A stretch of 64,000 nucleotides of DNA, from assembly GCA_963966185.1 (NCBI GenBank), contig CAWZYM010000285.1:665001-729000 (forward strand). Direction: 5' to 3'. The translations under genes were made by a program, and so were the position numbers. Under the pieces are notes generated by a model. That model made no database searches. It had not been told where the DNA came from and saw only the letters and a list, made by a program, of their open reading frames with translations. Positions 25,571-39,730 of the stretch are shown piece by piece; within the stretch, counting starts at the first letter, position 1; the number at the start of each line of letters is the position of its first letter. This stretch comes from Rhabditoides inermis (taxonomy: Eukaryota > Nematoda > Chromadorea > Rhabditida > Rhabditidae).

Positions 25571-27238
25571 ATGGGCCGGCAGTGTCCGCAGTGCAGCTCC
25601 ACCGAGAATGCGAACCTCGACGGACAGCTCTTCTGCGACTCGTGCGGATACCAGTTCCCGGTCGGTTTATGTTTCAATCACCTTATACATATCACTACCA
25701 AGCCGAAAGTATGAAAACGAAACATATTGATTGATTATTGATTGATTTGGGAAACATATGCGTTGCAGGAGTTCGTTGAGATGGAGATGGAGGAGGAGTT
25801 CGGTTTGGGAGGGTCGTCGTCGATGGCGCGACGCCGGGTGAAGACCAAGGTGGACAGGGACAAGAAGGCACCCGTCATGGACTTCTCCCACCTCATCAGC
25901 GACTTCACCATGATCGAGGAGAACAAGGCCGCCACCGTGGGTTACTGTACTTACTATCTCACTTGCTTGCTTACTTTTCGTCTGACTCTCGTCACTCGTA
26001 GCATTACAAAATGCTATTGGTACGCATGGATCGTTTCAGTTGTCGGTGTCGCAAGAGAAGGCGGACTTGAAGCTCAAGTCGGATAAGAAGCACGAGGTGA
26101 CGTTGGTGGATGGAGAGGATATGGAGGATGAGGAGCAGGAAGAGGAAGGGCCGTCGCTGCGATACAGGTGCGCATTGTATTTCGGTTAATTCGACGTGTG
26201 ATATTTGTGAGCCTCTATTTGTCTTTGATCCATTGTAGCTATTGCTGTCCAAAACATTTTCACTTGTTGCTGAAACATACTTTTGCCCGTGTTCTCACAG
26301 TCTCTGCATCTAGGTGCAACAATGTTGTGATATATTTTATCAATTATCATACTCATCTTCTTGAAAGTGAATACGGAGTGACTATCAGGGTGCTGCAGCG
26401 CTTCATCCTCCCACAGCAGACCGACTTCCCCAACCACTTCCGAGTCGCCGCTAGGAGGCTAGGTATTTTTTTATGTTCAGATATATTATGTACTATTTCC
26501 GTCCAGTTTCTATTCACTTTGCACTCGTATCAGCATTAGCTTAGTTTATCTCATTCGACTTCTGATTTATTTGCACAAGAACCACTTTCAAATTGGTATC
26601 ATTGTCGAATGTTTTGATTGATTTCCATTCCAGCGACGTTCATCCGTCTGATGGCCAAGTTCACGTCGATCATGACCGTCGAGATGCGGTTTCCCAGCGA
26701 TTTTCAGGTACTGAAGTTTTGCGTACTGTGGTCTCAAATACCGTACTTCGGTCTTTATATTAGCGTTTACCTGAAGCAATAAGAATGGTGAAATGCTGTT
26801 CCATTTTCTTTCTCCGTGAAAAATACGTTTCATCTATAAGACTATTCCATAAGTACTTTATTGACTAAAATTCATCCATTTCTCGACTTCGCACATTCAC
26901 ATCACTCTGTTTCATGTATAAATTTGCTTTAGAAGTGCCAGTGTCGCTCAGTTCAATAATTTTCCACATTTTTTCGTTTCCGCAATGATTCGCACGCTGT
27001 GGGGTAGATCGGAGGAAGCAGAACAGCCCGCCAAACAACAGTCAAACGGTGTGCTTGTGTGGAAACTCTACTTGTTGCAGAAGTTTGTGTGGCACGTGAT
27101 CCGCCTGTACCTGTCGCACTGCGGGGCTGCGTTCTGCTCGGATGAGTGGACGGACGACACGGACCGCATGTTCGTCGCCTTCCTAGAGGGCCACACCGAA
27201 CTAGTCAAGGCGTGAGTGGCAATGTTGCATTGTTGGGT

Positions 27239-27297
<59 letters not shown>

Positions 27298-27550
27298 TTC
27301 TGGGAGATAGTTTGTCAGATTACGGTAGAAAATCGATCTACCCTCTAGTCGCATTCGATCTACCTTCTAGTCGTGAGGAGACCCAAGCGCGCGCTTTCAA
27401 ACGATAATATCGATCAAAGAAGCCGGCATGCGAATCAAAGAGGCCGCGCGACACTCGACCATTTGCTCGCGCTGTCTGACCTCTCTCGCTCGCAACTGAG
27501 TTTCGCCAACTGACCCCGGCTGGCAATAACAGAAACTATCCTCCAGGCGA

Positions 27551-27602
<52 letters not shown>

Positions 27603-27787
27603 CGCATTCTTTTCGTTCCATTGCATTCCTTGCTCACTTGTGTAGTGATAGTCACTGTGAAGCGTAGTTGACATTTTTTTATTGGAGGAATTTATTTTTA
27701 GATCGCAACTGCGCAAGAATCGAAAGGAGAAGAGGAAGAGTCAAGCCGCGGATTTCAAGGCATCTCTCAAACAGGTAGAGATTAGAA

Positions 27788-27851
<64 letters not shown>

Positions 27852-30800
27852 CACCTTCCTCGTTTCAGTCGCAGGACGTGTTCTCCCAACTGTTCTCCGG
27901 CGAGGGCGTCAACATCAACGAGGACTGGGAGCAGACGGGGGTGGGGGAGAGGTCATCGGTGATCAGCTGATCACTAGAGATCAGCTTACTGAGATTTTCG
28001 GTGATCAGATGATCAGACGATCAGAGATCAACTGATCATCGGTGATGGAAGACTTGTGTCAGGTGGCATGCGATGCCTTACGCGCATACGCGCTCACTCG
28101 TCACTGTAGTTCTTTTGTGTTCTCATTGCTATGGATTTATTGTTCCAATATTCTGTTTCTGTGACTTCATTTTGCGTTGAAACGTAGTATTATCTTTTAA
28201 AAGTACTCCCGTAAAAAGTGTTGTTTGTGTTAACCTGATTCAAGAAAAGCGCATGCATATATTATTAACTTTTGAAAAATCAAATCGTAAACACCTGAAC
28301 ATGAAAACTAAGAAAAAGTTGCTCTTTCAAAACAAAAAATGTTGAATAATTCCATGTTTAATTTTTTTGACATTTTTACACCTGAAACATTGAGTCAAAC
28401 AACATCAAGATTAACATATTATTTCATTGATAAACCGTATGTATATTTCATGTCCGCAAAAAACACTAATAAATTAACAGAAGTTACGATTTGATTTTTC
28501 AAACATTAATAAAATATGCATGCGCTTTTCTTGAATCAGGTTAACACAAACAACACTTTTTACGGGAGTACTTTTAAAAGATAATATATGTCCTTTTTGT
28601 TGAATTTTATTTAAAAAAATTCTCTCTCATCTTCATACATGTTCTTTTCTCATTATTTCATGAATTTCATTTCGAATTTATTCGATATTTTTGTTTGTTT
28701 TTTCGTTCTTTCGTTCTCTCTTTCTCCTCTTTCTTTCGCTCTCTCGCTCTCTCGGTCTCTCTTTCTCTCCCCCCTTATCTAATTCCTACTGATCGCCGCC
28801 ACCAAAGTGCGTCTGTCTCTCTCCAAACAAAAACGCGCTCGCCCGTCCACCCACCCAAATTCTAGCGCGAGCCTTATTTTAACCCAAAAGAGAGGGCGCT
28901 GCGCGCCCTCTCTAATATACGTACGTGGAATTGACATGATACGAAGAATACATTCGAATTAAAAACAACAACAACAACAACAACATCACATATTTACAAT
29001 TTCAAATCAAATCATGGATTAGAGGTGGTGTAGAAGTGAGTCCTGGGAAATTCACTCGTTTTCCTCCTTGATTTCAGTACTCTGACGACGAGGAGTCTGG
29101 TGAGGCTGCGGAGGAGAGTGGAGTGGCAGGAGGAGGAGGGGAAGAGGAGGGCGAGGGCCGCCCGAAGCGCGCCAAGCCCGATGGACCCGCCCTCGTAGAG
29201 GCCATCCAGACACACCTCAACAAGACCACACTCGCCAAGGTGGGTAGGGAAATGAGGGGAGGTGACATGATTCTATTCGATTTCGTACGTTTTTTTGCTG
29301 GCGTCTCTGCTATTGACTATTCGGAGGAATCCCATGGCTTTATTGCTCTAGTAGTGGCAGCTGATTTCATAGACATTGTTACGAGTATTATTGCCCTGTC
29401 TACTTGGATAGAATCCAATTAACTTGTTTGCAGGCTGCCCTGGTGAATCTGTCCCCTCAGATCATGGTCGGCCTGCTGTATCTGGCGGCGCAGATCGCGG
29501 GATGCCGGTGGCTCGCCATCAGCGACCTCGTACGGTCAGTCGGTTTGACAGCTGGATTTTGTTTAGCAGTTGTAGTGATAAGTTGTTGAGGAGGATTTTC
29601 TTTTTCTATTGATGAAATTATTAGCGACGTGGGGATGAGTGGAAATAAGTGATTTATCGAAAAACATCGTGAAATTAATGCATCATCATCTGCTATTATG
29701 TTAATCTGTATACACAACGTATATGCATCTGTTTCATAGGATTCGAGTGATTCAACTTTCAACACCATTTGTTGGTGTTGCCACTATTTTCACACAGCTC
29801 GCTCATTTCAGTTGGTTCGGCGAGGAGCGATTGCTGATCACTCACCGACAGAAGTGGGCCCTCGCCCGGCTGCCATTCAGACTGGAGCTGGCGACGGAGA
29901 GAAGGAACGGGCGGGTGGAGAAGGGCAAGGCAGACAGCAACTCGGTGGTGGGTGCGGCGGGCAGCTCTTTCTCTCTCTCCCTCTCCCTCTCTCCCCCCCC
30001 CCTCCATCCTCTCCTTCCAGCTCCTTCCTCTGACCGAGTTCACCCGTGTCATGTTGCTGCTCGCTCAGCAGCTCCACATCCCCAGGACTCCCATCACTGT
30101 CGACTTTGATCACGTGGGTTTCATAGTTTCATTGCCATTGTATGTTTCAGTATTGATTGATATGTTGTAGTGCATTTTAACGGCAATAGCTGAGTAGTTT
30201 TGTTGTTTAAGTTAGCAATTTACTATTTATGATGGTGGTAATGGTTACATACCAAAACCAGCCATTTCGGTCATTGTGTCATCAACTCTCGTAACTGTTA
30301 TGTTTCGGGTTTCTCTTTAAAAGCTGTGCTGATTGAGAATACTAATCCTTGTTCTGCTCTTTTTTAGAACTCTGGAATATCAATAATCATTTTTCACATG
30401 ATGTTGTTTGGAAATGGACTTATTCATATGTTACGATTCGCCTTCCAGATGCTGTGTCGGTTCTCGCGCGCACTCAACCTGCCCTCGTGCTTCGTCGACC
30501 GGCTGAGAGCGTTGAGGTTGGTTCGTAGTTGTATGATGATGTTTCTTTTTATTCGACTTTATACAAAAAAGGAACAAACTTTGCACTTGCCTAAATATCA
30601 CGCTCTGTTTATACCCTTTCACATGACAGTTTTCAATTTTTTATTTGTAGTTGTGATAATCTACTAGTGTGATAGTATTTTGATTTGCAGACAACTCGCG
30701 CCGCCGTCGGTTGGCCTGGGCGAAGTGGAGAACAGGAGCCAGGGAGACTCGAACATGGTCGGTCGAGTCGAGAGGTGTTCTTTGCAGTTTGCAGTGTCAC

Positions 30801-33800
30801 TGTGTTACTCACGAGGAGTGTTGGTAATGCCACAGTGGCGGATCCGGCTCAAGTTGTGCACAGGGGTAGCCCAGGGGTTTCCATATCGATAGCCACAAAT
30901 AAAAGTGCAACGGACCATTTTTGGATTTTGGGCGTTAGGTTTTGTTTCCGGTTGCTTAAAGGGAGTGTACACTCTAAATTTCGAAGTTGAGTTAGCACCG
31001 GGATGTGAAAATATGATGAAAACGCTGTGTTTTTGTCAATACAACTATTTTCTGAAAATGCCTACAAATAGATAATAACTGAGCGCAAAATGTGTCAAAA
31101 TGCAGAAATTGGTGCCAATTGGTGCCAGTTTTCAATGTTCAACAGAATTTTTCATAGACTTGTAGGTATCTCCGACACATAGTTGTATTGACAAAAGTGC
31201 ATCATTCTCTTCATATTTTCACATCCCGGTGCTAACTCAACCTCGAAACTCAGAGTGTACACTCCCCCCGCGTGTGAGGCGATTTGCAGGTCGCGTACTC
31301 ACCCATGGATATCTGTTAACAGACCGGGTGGCCGAGTGGTGTAGTGTGCGGTGAGCAAAGCGAGTGGCGCTGGTTCTATCCCTGCTGCTGCATAACGTTT
31401 TGCTGATTCGGTGATCCTCCTCACATCGAACTGGATGCAGTAATTGTGATTTTGAGAAGATATGTGGTTATCGAGAATCGAGCACTCCCATTGTTCTGTC
31501 GTTTCTAACTCTGTTATGAACTGGTTGAAACATATGGCGGTTTCCGCTATCTTGACAATTACTCCGGAGTGTGTGTGTGTCCACTTCCCCGTCTGCAGGG
31601 TCGCTTCGGTCTATCGGTCTTCTCTCTGGGCGTGGACTTCGGCGCGTTGAAGAGCCGCGACACGCGGCTGGCACTGTGTTTCGGACGGGGACAGGAGTCG
31701 TTGCAGCAAGTCGAAGAGTGAGTGCTGACTGGACACATGAATGTAATGTGTATGCGATCTTGTTCTCTCATGACTGAAAATTATGGATCTTGCCGGAAAG
31801 GGGTACTTTTTATGAAGTATGAACACAATGAAAAAGTTATTGTCCTACATACTCCACTGTTTCCTATATTTCCCCCGTGATTCCTATAGCTCATGGTTCC
31901 AGCATTTTCGTGTCGCACGAGACGAAGGCTATGGCGATGATCGTGGTCGGCCTCCGTCTGCTGTGGGGACTGGACGGGGAGAGGGAGTACGGGATGGAGG
32001 GGAGGAAGGGGAAGAGGAAGGCGGTGCAGCCCTCGGAGTGGCTATGGCAGCTCGACATGCGGGTCAAGACGCTCAGGGGACACCGGTGGCAGGACGTGAC
32101 CGATCCGCTGTGAGTGGGGATTTCTCTCACTTTTTATCTCCTTTTTTGAATTATAAAAAGAGATCTGGCAGTGGCATGTTTCACTCGCTACATAGTTATG
32201 TAAGATATTGGTCAAGACAACAGTAGGTTATTTTTCAAATCATTCACATGATTGAAAAGAGAGAAAGAGACAGAGACAGAGAGACAGAGTCTCGTTTCAG
32301 TCACCTGCTGCACCCTCTCACGTACGACTACGCCAAGGGCTCGGCGGTGGTGCGAGACGGGTGGGTTAAGGGAGGGGGGGGGAGAGGGAGTAGTCATTCA
32401 TTCAAGAGAATTGCTCTACTAACGTTCCAGTTCTAGTTCAAGTGTGGTTAGGGTACACGTCTGATTTAGATGTTGCACGTTGTGTTGTGTTCTCTGATCT
32501 CTGTGATATGTATGTTTCTGTGTGGATATGTGTTTGTGAGTGATTTGGACAGCCAATTTGCTGATGACACAGTCGAATGTTGAATTGATATTGATTCTCT
32601 TCGGTATATTTTTCAAGAAGATGTTGTGCGACCATGTACGTTTCTGGATATAATTGAATTGAGGAATGATCTTGATTGGCAATCGTCGATATGGAAACAT
32701 GATTCAATTCTACTAGTCTACTAAATGTATTGAAATCATAATATAATTCAACTCGACTATTTTTTTCTCTTTCAGGAAGTTGTTGGAGAAGCACCGCGTG
32801 CGCGACTTTGGCTTCGCCCACGCCGCGCCCTCCAATCAAACCACCAACGAGGCGTGAGTGCACATTAGGAAACGTTCCATCTCTTCCTTATCACAGTTTC
32901 ACTTTCTCTATCAGGAAACGTCCACACAAATCATGCCACACACTAAATTAGCAGTTAGCGAGAGTTGTGATTTTTTCTGCATTACCAAATTCTTTGTACG
33001 ATATAAAATATGTATCAGAGTCAACTAATTATCATGATTTTGAGTGTATGATAATGAATAGTTTTCAGTGATAGCTAATCTAAAATGACTTGAACCTCTC
33101 ATTGCAGTGTGTATCCGACGAGGAATCCGTTCTCCGGAGACGTGCGCCCGAAGAGGACGGGGACGGATGAGGACGAGATATATGGTGGGGGAGGGGAGAG
33201 AGAGAGACGAACTGTGTGGTTGCACGTTGACTGAGCTGCTTGCTTGTTTGCAGCCCCTCTCCGCTTCGAGCCTTCCCGTCATCGTCTGTCCGAGGAGGAG
33301 GCGCGTCGCTGGCAGGCGGAGAGGGAGGGGGAGAAGGAGGAGCAGGATAGGCAGCAGGACGAGCGAGTCAGGCAGGCACGGGCCGTGTATGCAAGGGACT
33401 TCACGGTGAGTGGGGAACATAGGTTTCAGCAAGAATAAGTTTCATGTCGAGCATTTGGTGGCAATACCTTATTCGATCTCGCTGCTGAAATAGTTATGAT
33501 CGGTACAAACACGATTGACTTTATTAAGAATGTGTTTCACGAAGCATATGCATCTTTTGAGAGAGAGAGAGAGAGAGAGAGAGGAATGGCAATTCCTTTG
33601 CTGACCTTGTAGTAATACAATTAAATTTATTGTGCCCGCTCAATCATGATCATGATTCTCTCTTCAGGACCACACTCTGGACTACAGTGTGGAGAAGAGC
33701 GTTGGGGGTGGGAAGGCGAGTCGGTGGAGGGAGATGTTCCCTTGCTCGGACAGCTACAAGGTGAGTTGGGGAAGGAGTTGATCGGGCAATCCTAATATAT

Positions 33801-34798
33801 AAAAAAACGCAATGTCCGTCTGTCTGTAAGTGACGCTGATGCGGCGCTCTCTAAATACCCCAGGTCGGAGCTAGTATGTGAGACGCGCCTGGTTTGCACT
33901 ATTTTTTAGCCCCGCCCACAATTACCAGGAGGAGGAGCGCCGTAGGCGCGACTCCGACTGGTAGATAATGTAATGTAGTAAATGTGTTATAAGAATACAT
34001 AATGTTAGGAGGCAGGAAATGATATTGAATTGCTGCTGGTCATGCTTTGTTATTCTAGTGTCGTGAAACGTACTTTAATCACTAGGTAGAATGGTTTTGC
34101 AAATATTGACATGGAGTGTCGTTTAGGTCACAGAAGCCGATGGTGACCAAACTGATATCAGAGATACCCTAGGGGGTCACTAGTCGAAAACCGTTTTCAA
34201 ATCCACAGTACCGGCCATACGTTTCGAGATATTTACGTTTCGAATTTCGGAGCTAAACCGTGTGGATTGCTTTTGCGGCTTGTCACTCTATTCGCGCGAG
34301 CTTTGAAACAGCGGCGGTGGCCTATTGGATAGAGCGGTCGTCTGTTAAACGGCAGGGTGTGGGTTCCGGTCGACGCACTTCATTTTGCCGATTCTCTCGT
34401 TTATAATAGTAATGATAAAAAACAGGTGTCATATTTTGTGAAGCGCGTAGAATTCATGAAAATGTAGACATACGTTATCGTGGCATTTTTATAATTGTCG
34501 TGTGAATCAAGGCGACAAAGATCAGATCACATATTCAGAATCGCATATTTAACTATCAGTAGCTGACTTATTGCCCAGCATTTTTTTCTGTAAGAAGTGG
34601 ATGTATTTGCGAATCGTATCTTTCACAAAACAGTTTTACAGCGTTTCCCGCTTCCTCTTTTTGCGAACGGAGTACAGGTGCGATCGTATGGAGACAATGA
34701 GAAGAAGAAGGACGAGAAGAAGATGCTCATGTGGGGATCTCTCTCACACACACACACTCTCTCTCTCTCTCTTCCTATCACTTTCTCCTCTCTCTCTC

Positions 34799-34833
<35 letters not shown>

Positions 34834-35155
34834 ATCCTTCCCTCGCAGGCACCGCGCGATGACTGGCCGTCGTGAGGTGTTCGCGGCGCGTACCGACGCG
34901 AGGAACGCCTTCATCCAGGCGCAGCCACACTTCTCCAGAGCGTATAGGTGAGCGAATGGGGATGGAGAGTACAAAGCCGAGGTATTGTTTAGTTGTGATT
35001 AGTTTGAGGAATGTAGCGTGTGTGAAGCATATTTGTCACTTTTTCTTTCCGGTTCCTCTTTTGGGTTATGTGTTCTTCAACTGTTGACGCTATGTGGACT
35101 GTGGCGCTGTTCTTCTCCTATGCAGTGCATCTCTCTCATTTTGCAGCCTGGTGCT

Positions 35156-35204
<49 letters not shown>

Positions 35205-36958
35205 GCTTCTGTCCTTCTCTCCCATTCGTATTCGTCTTATTTCGTCCTTGTAATTGTTCTCCTTACGCAGTCTATTCCGTTCCTGTATCAATCAATCAAT
35301 CGTTTATCCGGAATCGTTATATCTGAATATGACAACACAATCATAATGATATTATCTTTTAAAAGGACTTCCGTAAGAGAAGAGTTTGTGTTACTCAACG
35401 TAATGCAACAAAAGCTCATGCATTTTATCAATCGAAATAGTAAACAAACCTGCTCTTTCTGCAATAAAAACTAATGCGAGCAAATGTTGTATGTCGGGAA
35501 ATTGATTTCGGTATCCGATCGATTATATATAACTTGTTGAACTATTGGAGCAGGTTTGTGTACTATTTCGATTGATAAAATGCATGAGCTTTTGTTGCAT
35601 TACGTTGAGTAACACAAACTCTTCTCTTACGGAAGTCCTTTTAAAAGATAATGAATGTACTTTTATTGGATTTCATATAAATCTATCTACATTAACATGA
35701 ACCACAAAACATTTTTTTTTTTAAGAAATCCAACAGTTCACTCACCTTGTTGAGTCCAAAATTGTATAAAATTCGCAAAAAAGAGTTTAGGTAATGCTGA
35801 TGGGAAAATTTACAATTCCAATGTCATTTCTATGTAAAATCATATATTACAAAAAGTTTGCCGCCAGCCGGAACCGAACTCGAGCCATGTGTCTCAACGG
35901 GCGCAATCGCTAACCACAACACTACTGTGCGCACGGCAGAGCACGCGATCTAAACGATATCAGTGCAATCCACAGGCAGTGCGGATTGTGCACCTCCTGT
36001 CTGCTGGGGGCAGCCGGTGCGCGCCACCCCCCCCCCTAGAAAACGTTCCGTACACGGGAGATTGCCTGCCCCTCAGGGGGCGCGCGCGCGTATCTCGCTT
36101 CCTACAACAGCTAGCGTTACCAAAATCGAAACTTAACCATTTTGTAACATCCTGATAACATCTATCAGCATCACATTGTTCTCGTAAAGATTCTAAGGAA
36201 CCTTTCGTTCAATCGCCTTTTGCCGATTCTAGCGCGCGACTAGGGTTAACACAAACCAACCAGCGCTGCCGCGCTGGTTGTAATGAAGCATACAGTAGTG
36301 CCTAAGATGCTAGATACATAATAGGCTAACGCCGGGGAAAGACAGGTAGGCTGACGAGGTTAGTGGTGAGAAGAAGTTTCCTTTGCTTCCGTGCCAATTA
36401 GTATCTCCTCGCGCCATAGCTGCTTCCACGTGAGGGTACTTCCCGCCGCCTCACCGGTTACTCGGGAAGGATTCTTGTCGATGACCGAACATTCGGCGTC
36501 GGCGGTGGGGGAAAACGATTCCTGTATGCGTCTGTCTACTGTGCATGTTCTGTTCTGATTCCAGCCTGGTGCTGCCCTATATGTGTATGTTACCGTTGAC
36601 GCTCTGTTATTCATCGTTGCATCGCACCATTCTCCCCTTGCAGCCTTGTCCTCTCCTCTCTGTCCGCTCTGATCGGGGAGGAGCCGTCGGTGCTCCACAC
36701 GGCAGTCAGCCTGCTCGAGACGAAGCTATTCGACAAGAAGAGGTGCGAGAGAGAGGGGGATGTGGGTATGCTGATAGTTATTGTTGTTTTGTTCGACAAA
36801 GGTATTCATGTATGGATTAGGGCTAAGTATGGAGCGTGTAATTCGACAGTTTACCAATGTGGACATTTCGATTATTGGGAGACAATTACCGTATGTTTGA
36901 TTCGCGAACGATAGTCAATTGGTGAGACGTATAGTTTATAGAATGTTATAACCGTGAA

Positions 36959-37000
<42 letters not shown>

Positions 37001-37919
37001 TAGAAGGGGGATTGTTCACAATAGATAACAATGTCATGTTCCTGGACGTTCTGGATGTACTGAAAAACAGCTCGAGTTTATAGAATGTCATAACCGTTAC
37101 CAATGTGACCATTTCGATTATTTGGGGATTTGGGCATTGACAGACAATTACCGTATGCCTTTTGCAGGCTGTCTGGAGTGGCCTCCAAGCTGGTATCGGG
37201 CGACGAGCTCACCATGCCAGTCATCGTCAGCCTGCACGGAAAGAAGGAACACAATGTGCACTATCGATTATCGATTACTCAACTGTCAATCAATCATTCA
37301 ATCACTCAACTGTCAAATCAATCAATCACTCAACTGTCAAAAGAGTTATTGATTAGTCTCATGATTAGTGATTAGTCTTTTTAATGATTGTTTTGCAGGC
37401 TTTACTGCGCATGCGTGCCGTGGGCTGGGAAGGGGTGAGTGTTTTGATGATATACATTTACATAGTCACATCTCTTTTTTAAATTCACTGTGAATTTGTA
37501 TGTTTCACTATATCATTCTAATCAGCTGAGCCGTCGGCGATCTTTAATAATTTGATCGTTGTTTTCCGTAGTCAATGTCAGTGTGGTCTTTTCAGGCGGA
37601 CTCTGCCGATCTGATCCGGGAGGTGCGAGTGTGGCATCCAGAGGATAGGGAGACGAGCGAGCAGGAGGAGAGTGAGTGGGGGAGGTAGGGAGAGAGAGAG
37701 GGGGGGAGGGAGGGAGGGAGAGAGAGAGAGAGAGTGGGAGAAAATGTGAGAGGAGCATACATTTTTTTTCTTGCAGTAGCAAAATAGACATAGAGATAGT
37801 TCCTCCATTTTTCAGTCCTGCCCCCCTGTGTCGACCTGAACGTGGACGTGGTGGAAGTGGGAGTGATGGTGGCGCGGCTGCGGGACCACGAGATCGCCTA
37901 CATCGAGAAGGTCTCTCTC

Positions 37920-37950
<31 letters not shown>

Positions 37951-39667
37951 CGTGATCTCATTCTACTCTGTGATTTTACTTTTGGTGGTGGTTTGTGAGA
38001 TGGTAATGATGATGGGTGAGTGGTAAAATGAAGTGTTTCCAGGCTCGCAAGTTGGCCGTAGATGCTGGTGAGGGCGAGGATGGTCGGAAGGCGGCCGAGG
38101 ATGCGGCGAGGGCCGAGCTGAGGAAGAACCCGCTCAAGGTAGGGAGGGAGGGAGGAGGGGAGGGAGTCATAGCTGATATAACCTGGAGGGAGTGACTTTG
38201 ATATGGAATTGAATTAATGTATTGCTGATATAGAATCCAACAACAGAGATGAAACACGATGATGATCGTGCAGTTTTTGTATAATTGATTAGCGAATATA
38301 TATTCAGATGGTTGAATCGTGTGATGTGTGGTTTTAGTAGGTTCTCGATTTCTAATGGGTTTGTAAAGTGTCTAAGCGTCCAATTAATTACTAATCGGTT
38401 ATTTTGTTCAAACTCGACGTTGAAACCTAGATTTGGTGGGTCTTATCTCCGGTGAGGTTATGTTGTCAATAGTGAATACAGTCTATGTCATAACTAACGA
38501 CGAGAGTTCTGTACCACATCCCCATAGCGATTTTTCTTTCGCATTTGATAAAGACGATCTTTCTGCCAAATCCAAGTTTCAATGTGCCATTGACACAATT
38601 ACTGATTGGTCTCATCAATGGGGATTACAAATTTCCACTGAAAAGACACAAATTTTGCACATTGGTCGCCGAAATCCCCGATTTGAGTATACAGCAGGCG
38701 GCACCACTCTCGCACCTGCTAACTCAGTCCGGGATTTGGGCGTAACAATGAGCACTTCTCTGGTATTTGACTCTCACTATGACCTCATCATTCAAAATAC
38801 GCTCAACTCAATCAATGATTTTCTGAGGGTTTATCAAACGAGAAATTTACATGTCTTGGTTGTTGCCTACACCACTTATTTCCGATGTAAATTGGAGTAC
38901 TGCACTGAGCTGTGGAACCCTCAGGATGTGGGATCGGTGAATGCGATAGAATCTGTGCAGCGATACTATACGCGCCGAATATGTCGCCGCGCTGGTTTGT
39001 TCTCACTCACCTATCCCCAACGATTACAACTTCTCGGCTTACAAACATTAGAGCAACGGCGCATTCTGAATGATGTGGCATACATGCATAAAGTGACCAC
39101 AAACTCTACATACCTTGACTATCATGGTCTTTTCAACTTTGTACCAACTCGTTCTCGCACTTCTCATGGGTGGCGCGTGGTTCCGTGTTTTGATACAGCC
39201 CTTAAGAGCAGTGCATTTTTCAACAGGATTTATAGGCTTTGGAACTCACTCCCCCCTTCCATAGTAATGTCTGCAAAACATGAAACTGTGAAATCCTTCC
39301 TAGAAAGTAATCCCCATTTGTTGCCAGTTTCGAAGATTCGTAGACTGTAGTCAACTTTCGATGCTTTCTGTATCATTTTACACTTTTTTTCTCTCTCTCA
39401 TACCGTATGCCATTGCTCATTTTGCTGTATTGAACTGTTTCTCCAAATGTACACGGTAATAAACTTATTATTATTATTAAATAGCGATATACTGTAGTAA
39501 AACGTTTGTCTCACTCTTCATCCATCAGCCAAATAGGAAAAACGGTCTTTATTCATTTTCTGATGTTACGGCAAATATGACACTGACTATCGATTAGCTA
39601 CTTTTCCCTATCTGTCTTCTACTCTCCCATATACCCGGGTGACAATACGGTAACACTCTATCTATCA

Positions 39668-39730
<63 letters not shown>

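Noticed and set aside
31903..32109. Alternative acceptor CTATAG at 31,890 for TAF1B exon 16
   Set aside because: It reads the exon in a frame that loses the conserved ETKAMAMIVVGLRLLW block; the TTCCAG acceptor at 31,902 keeps it.
38433..39350. Treating the 305-codon frame as a host gene
   Set aside because: It is a C-terminal piece of a non-LTR reverse transcriptase with a microsatellite tail, lacking the catalytic box, inside a TAF1B intron.
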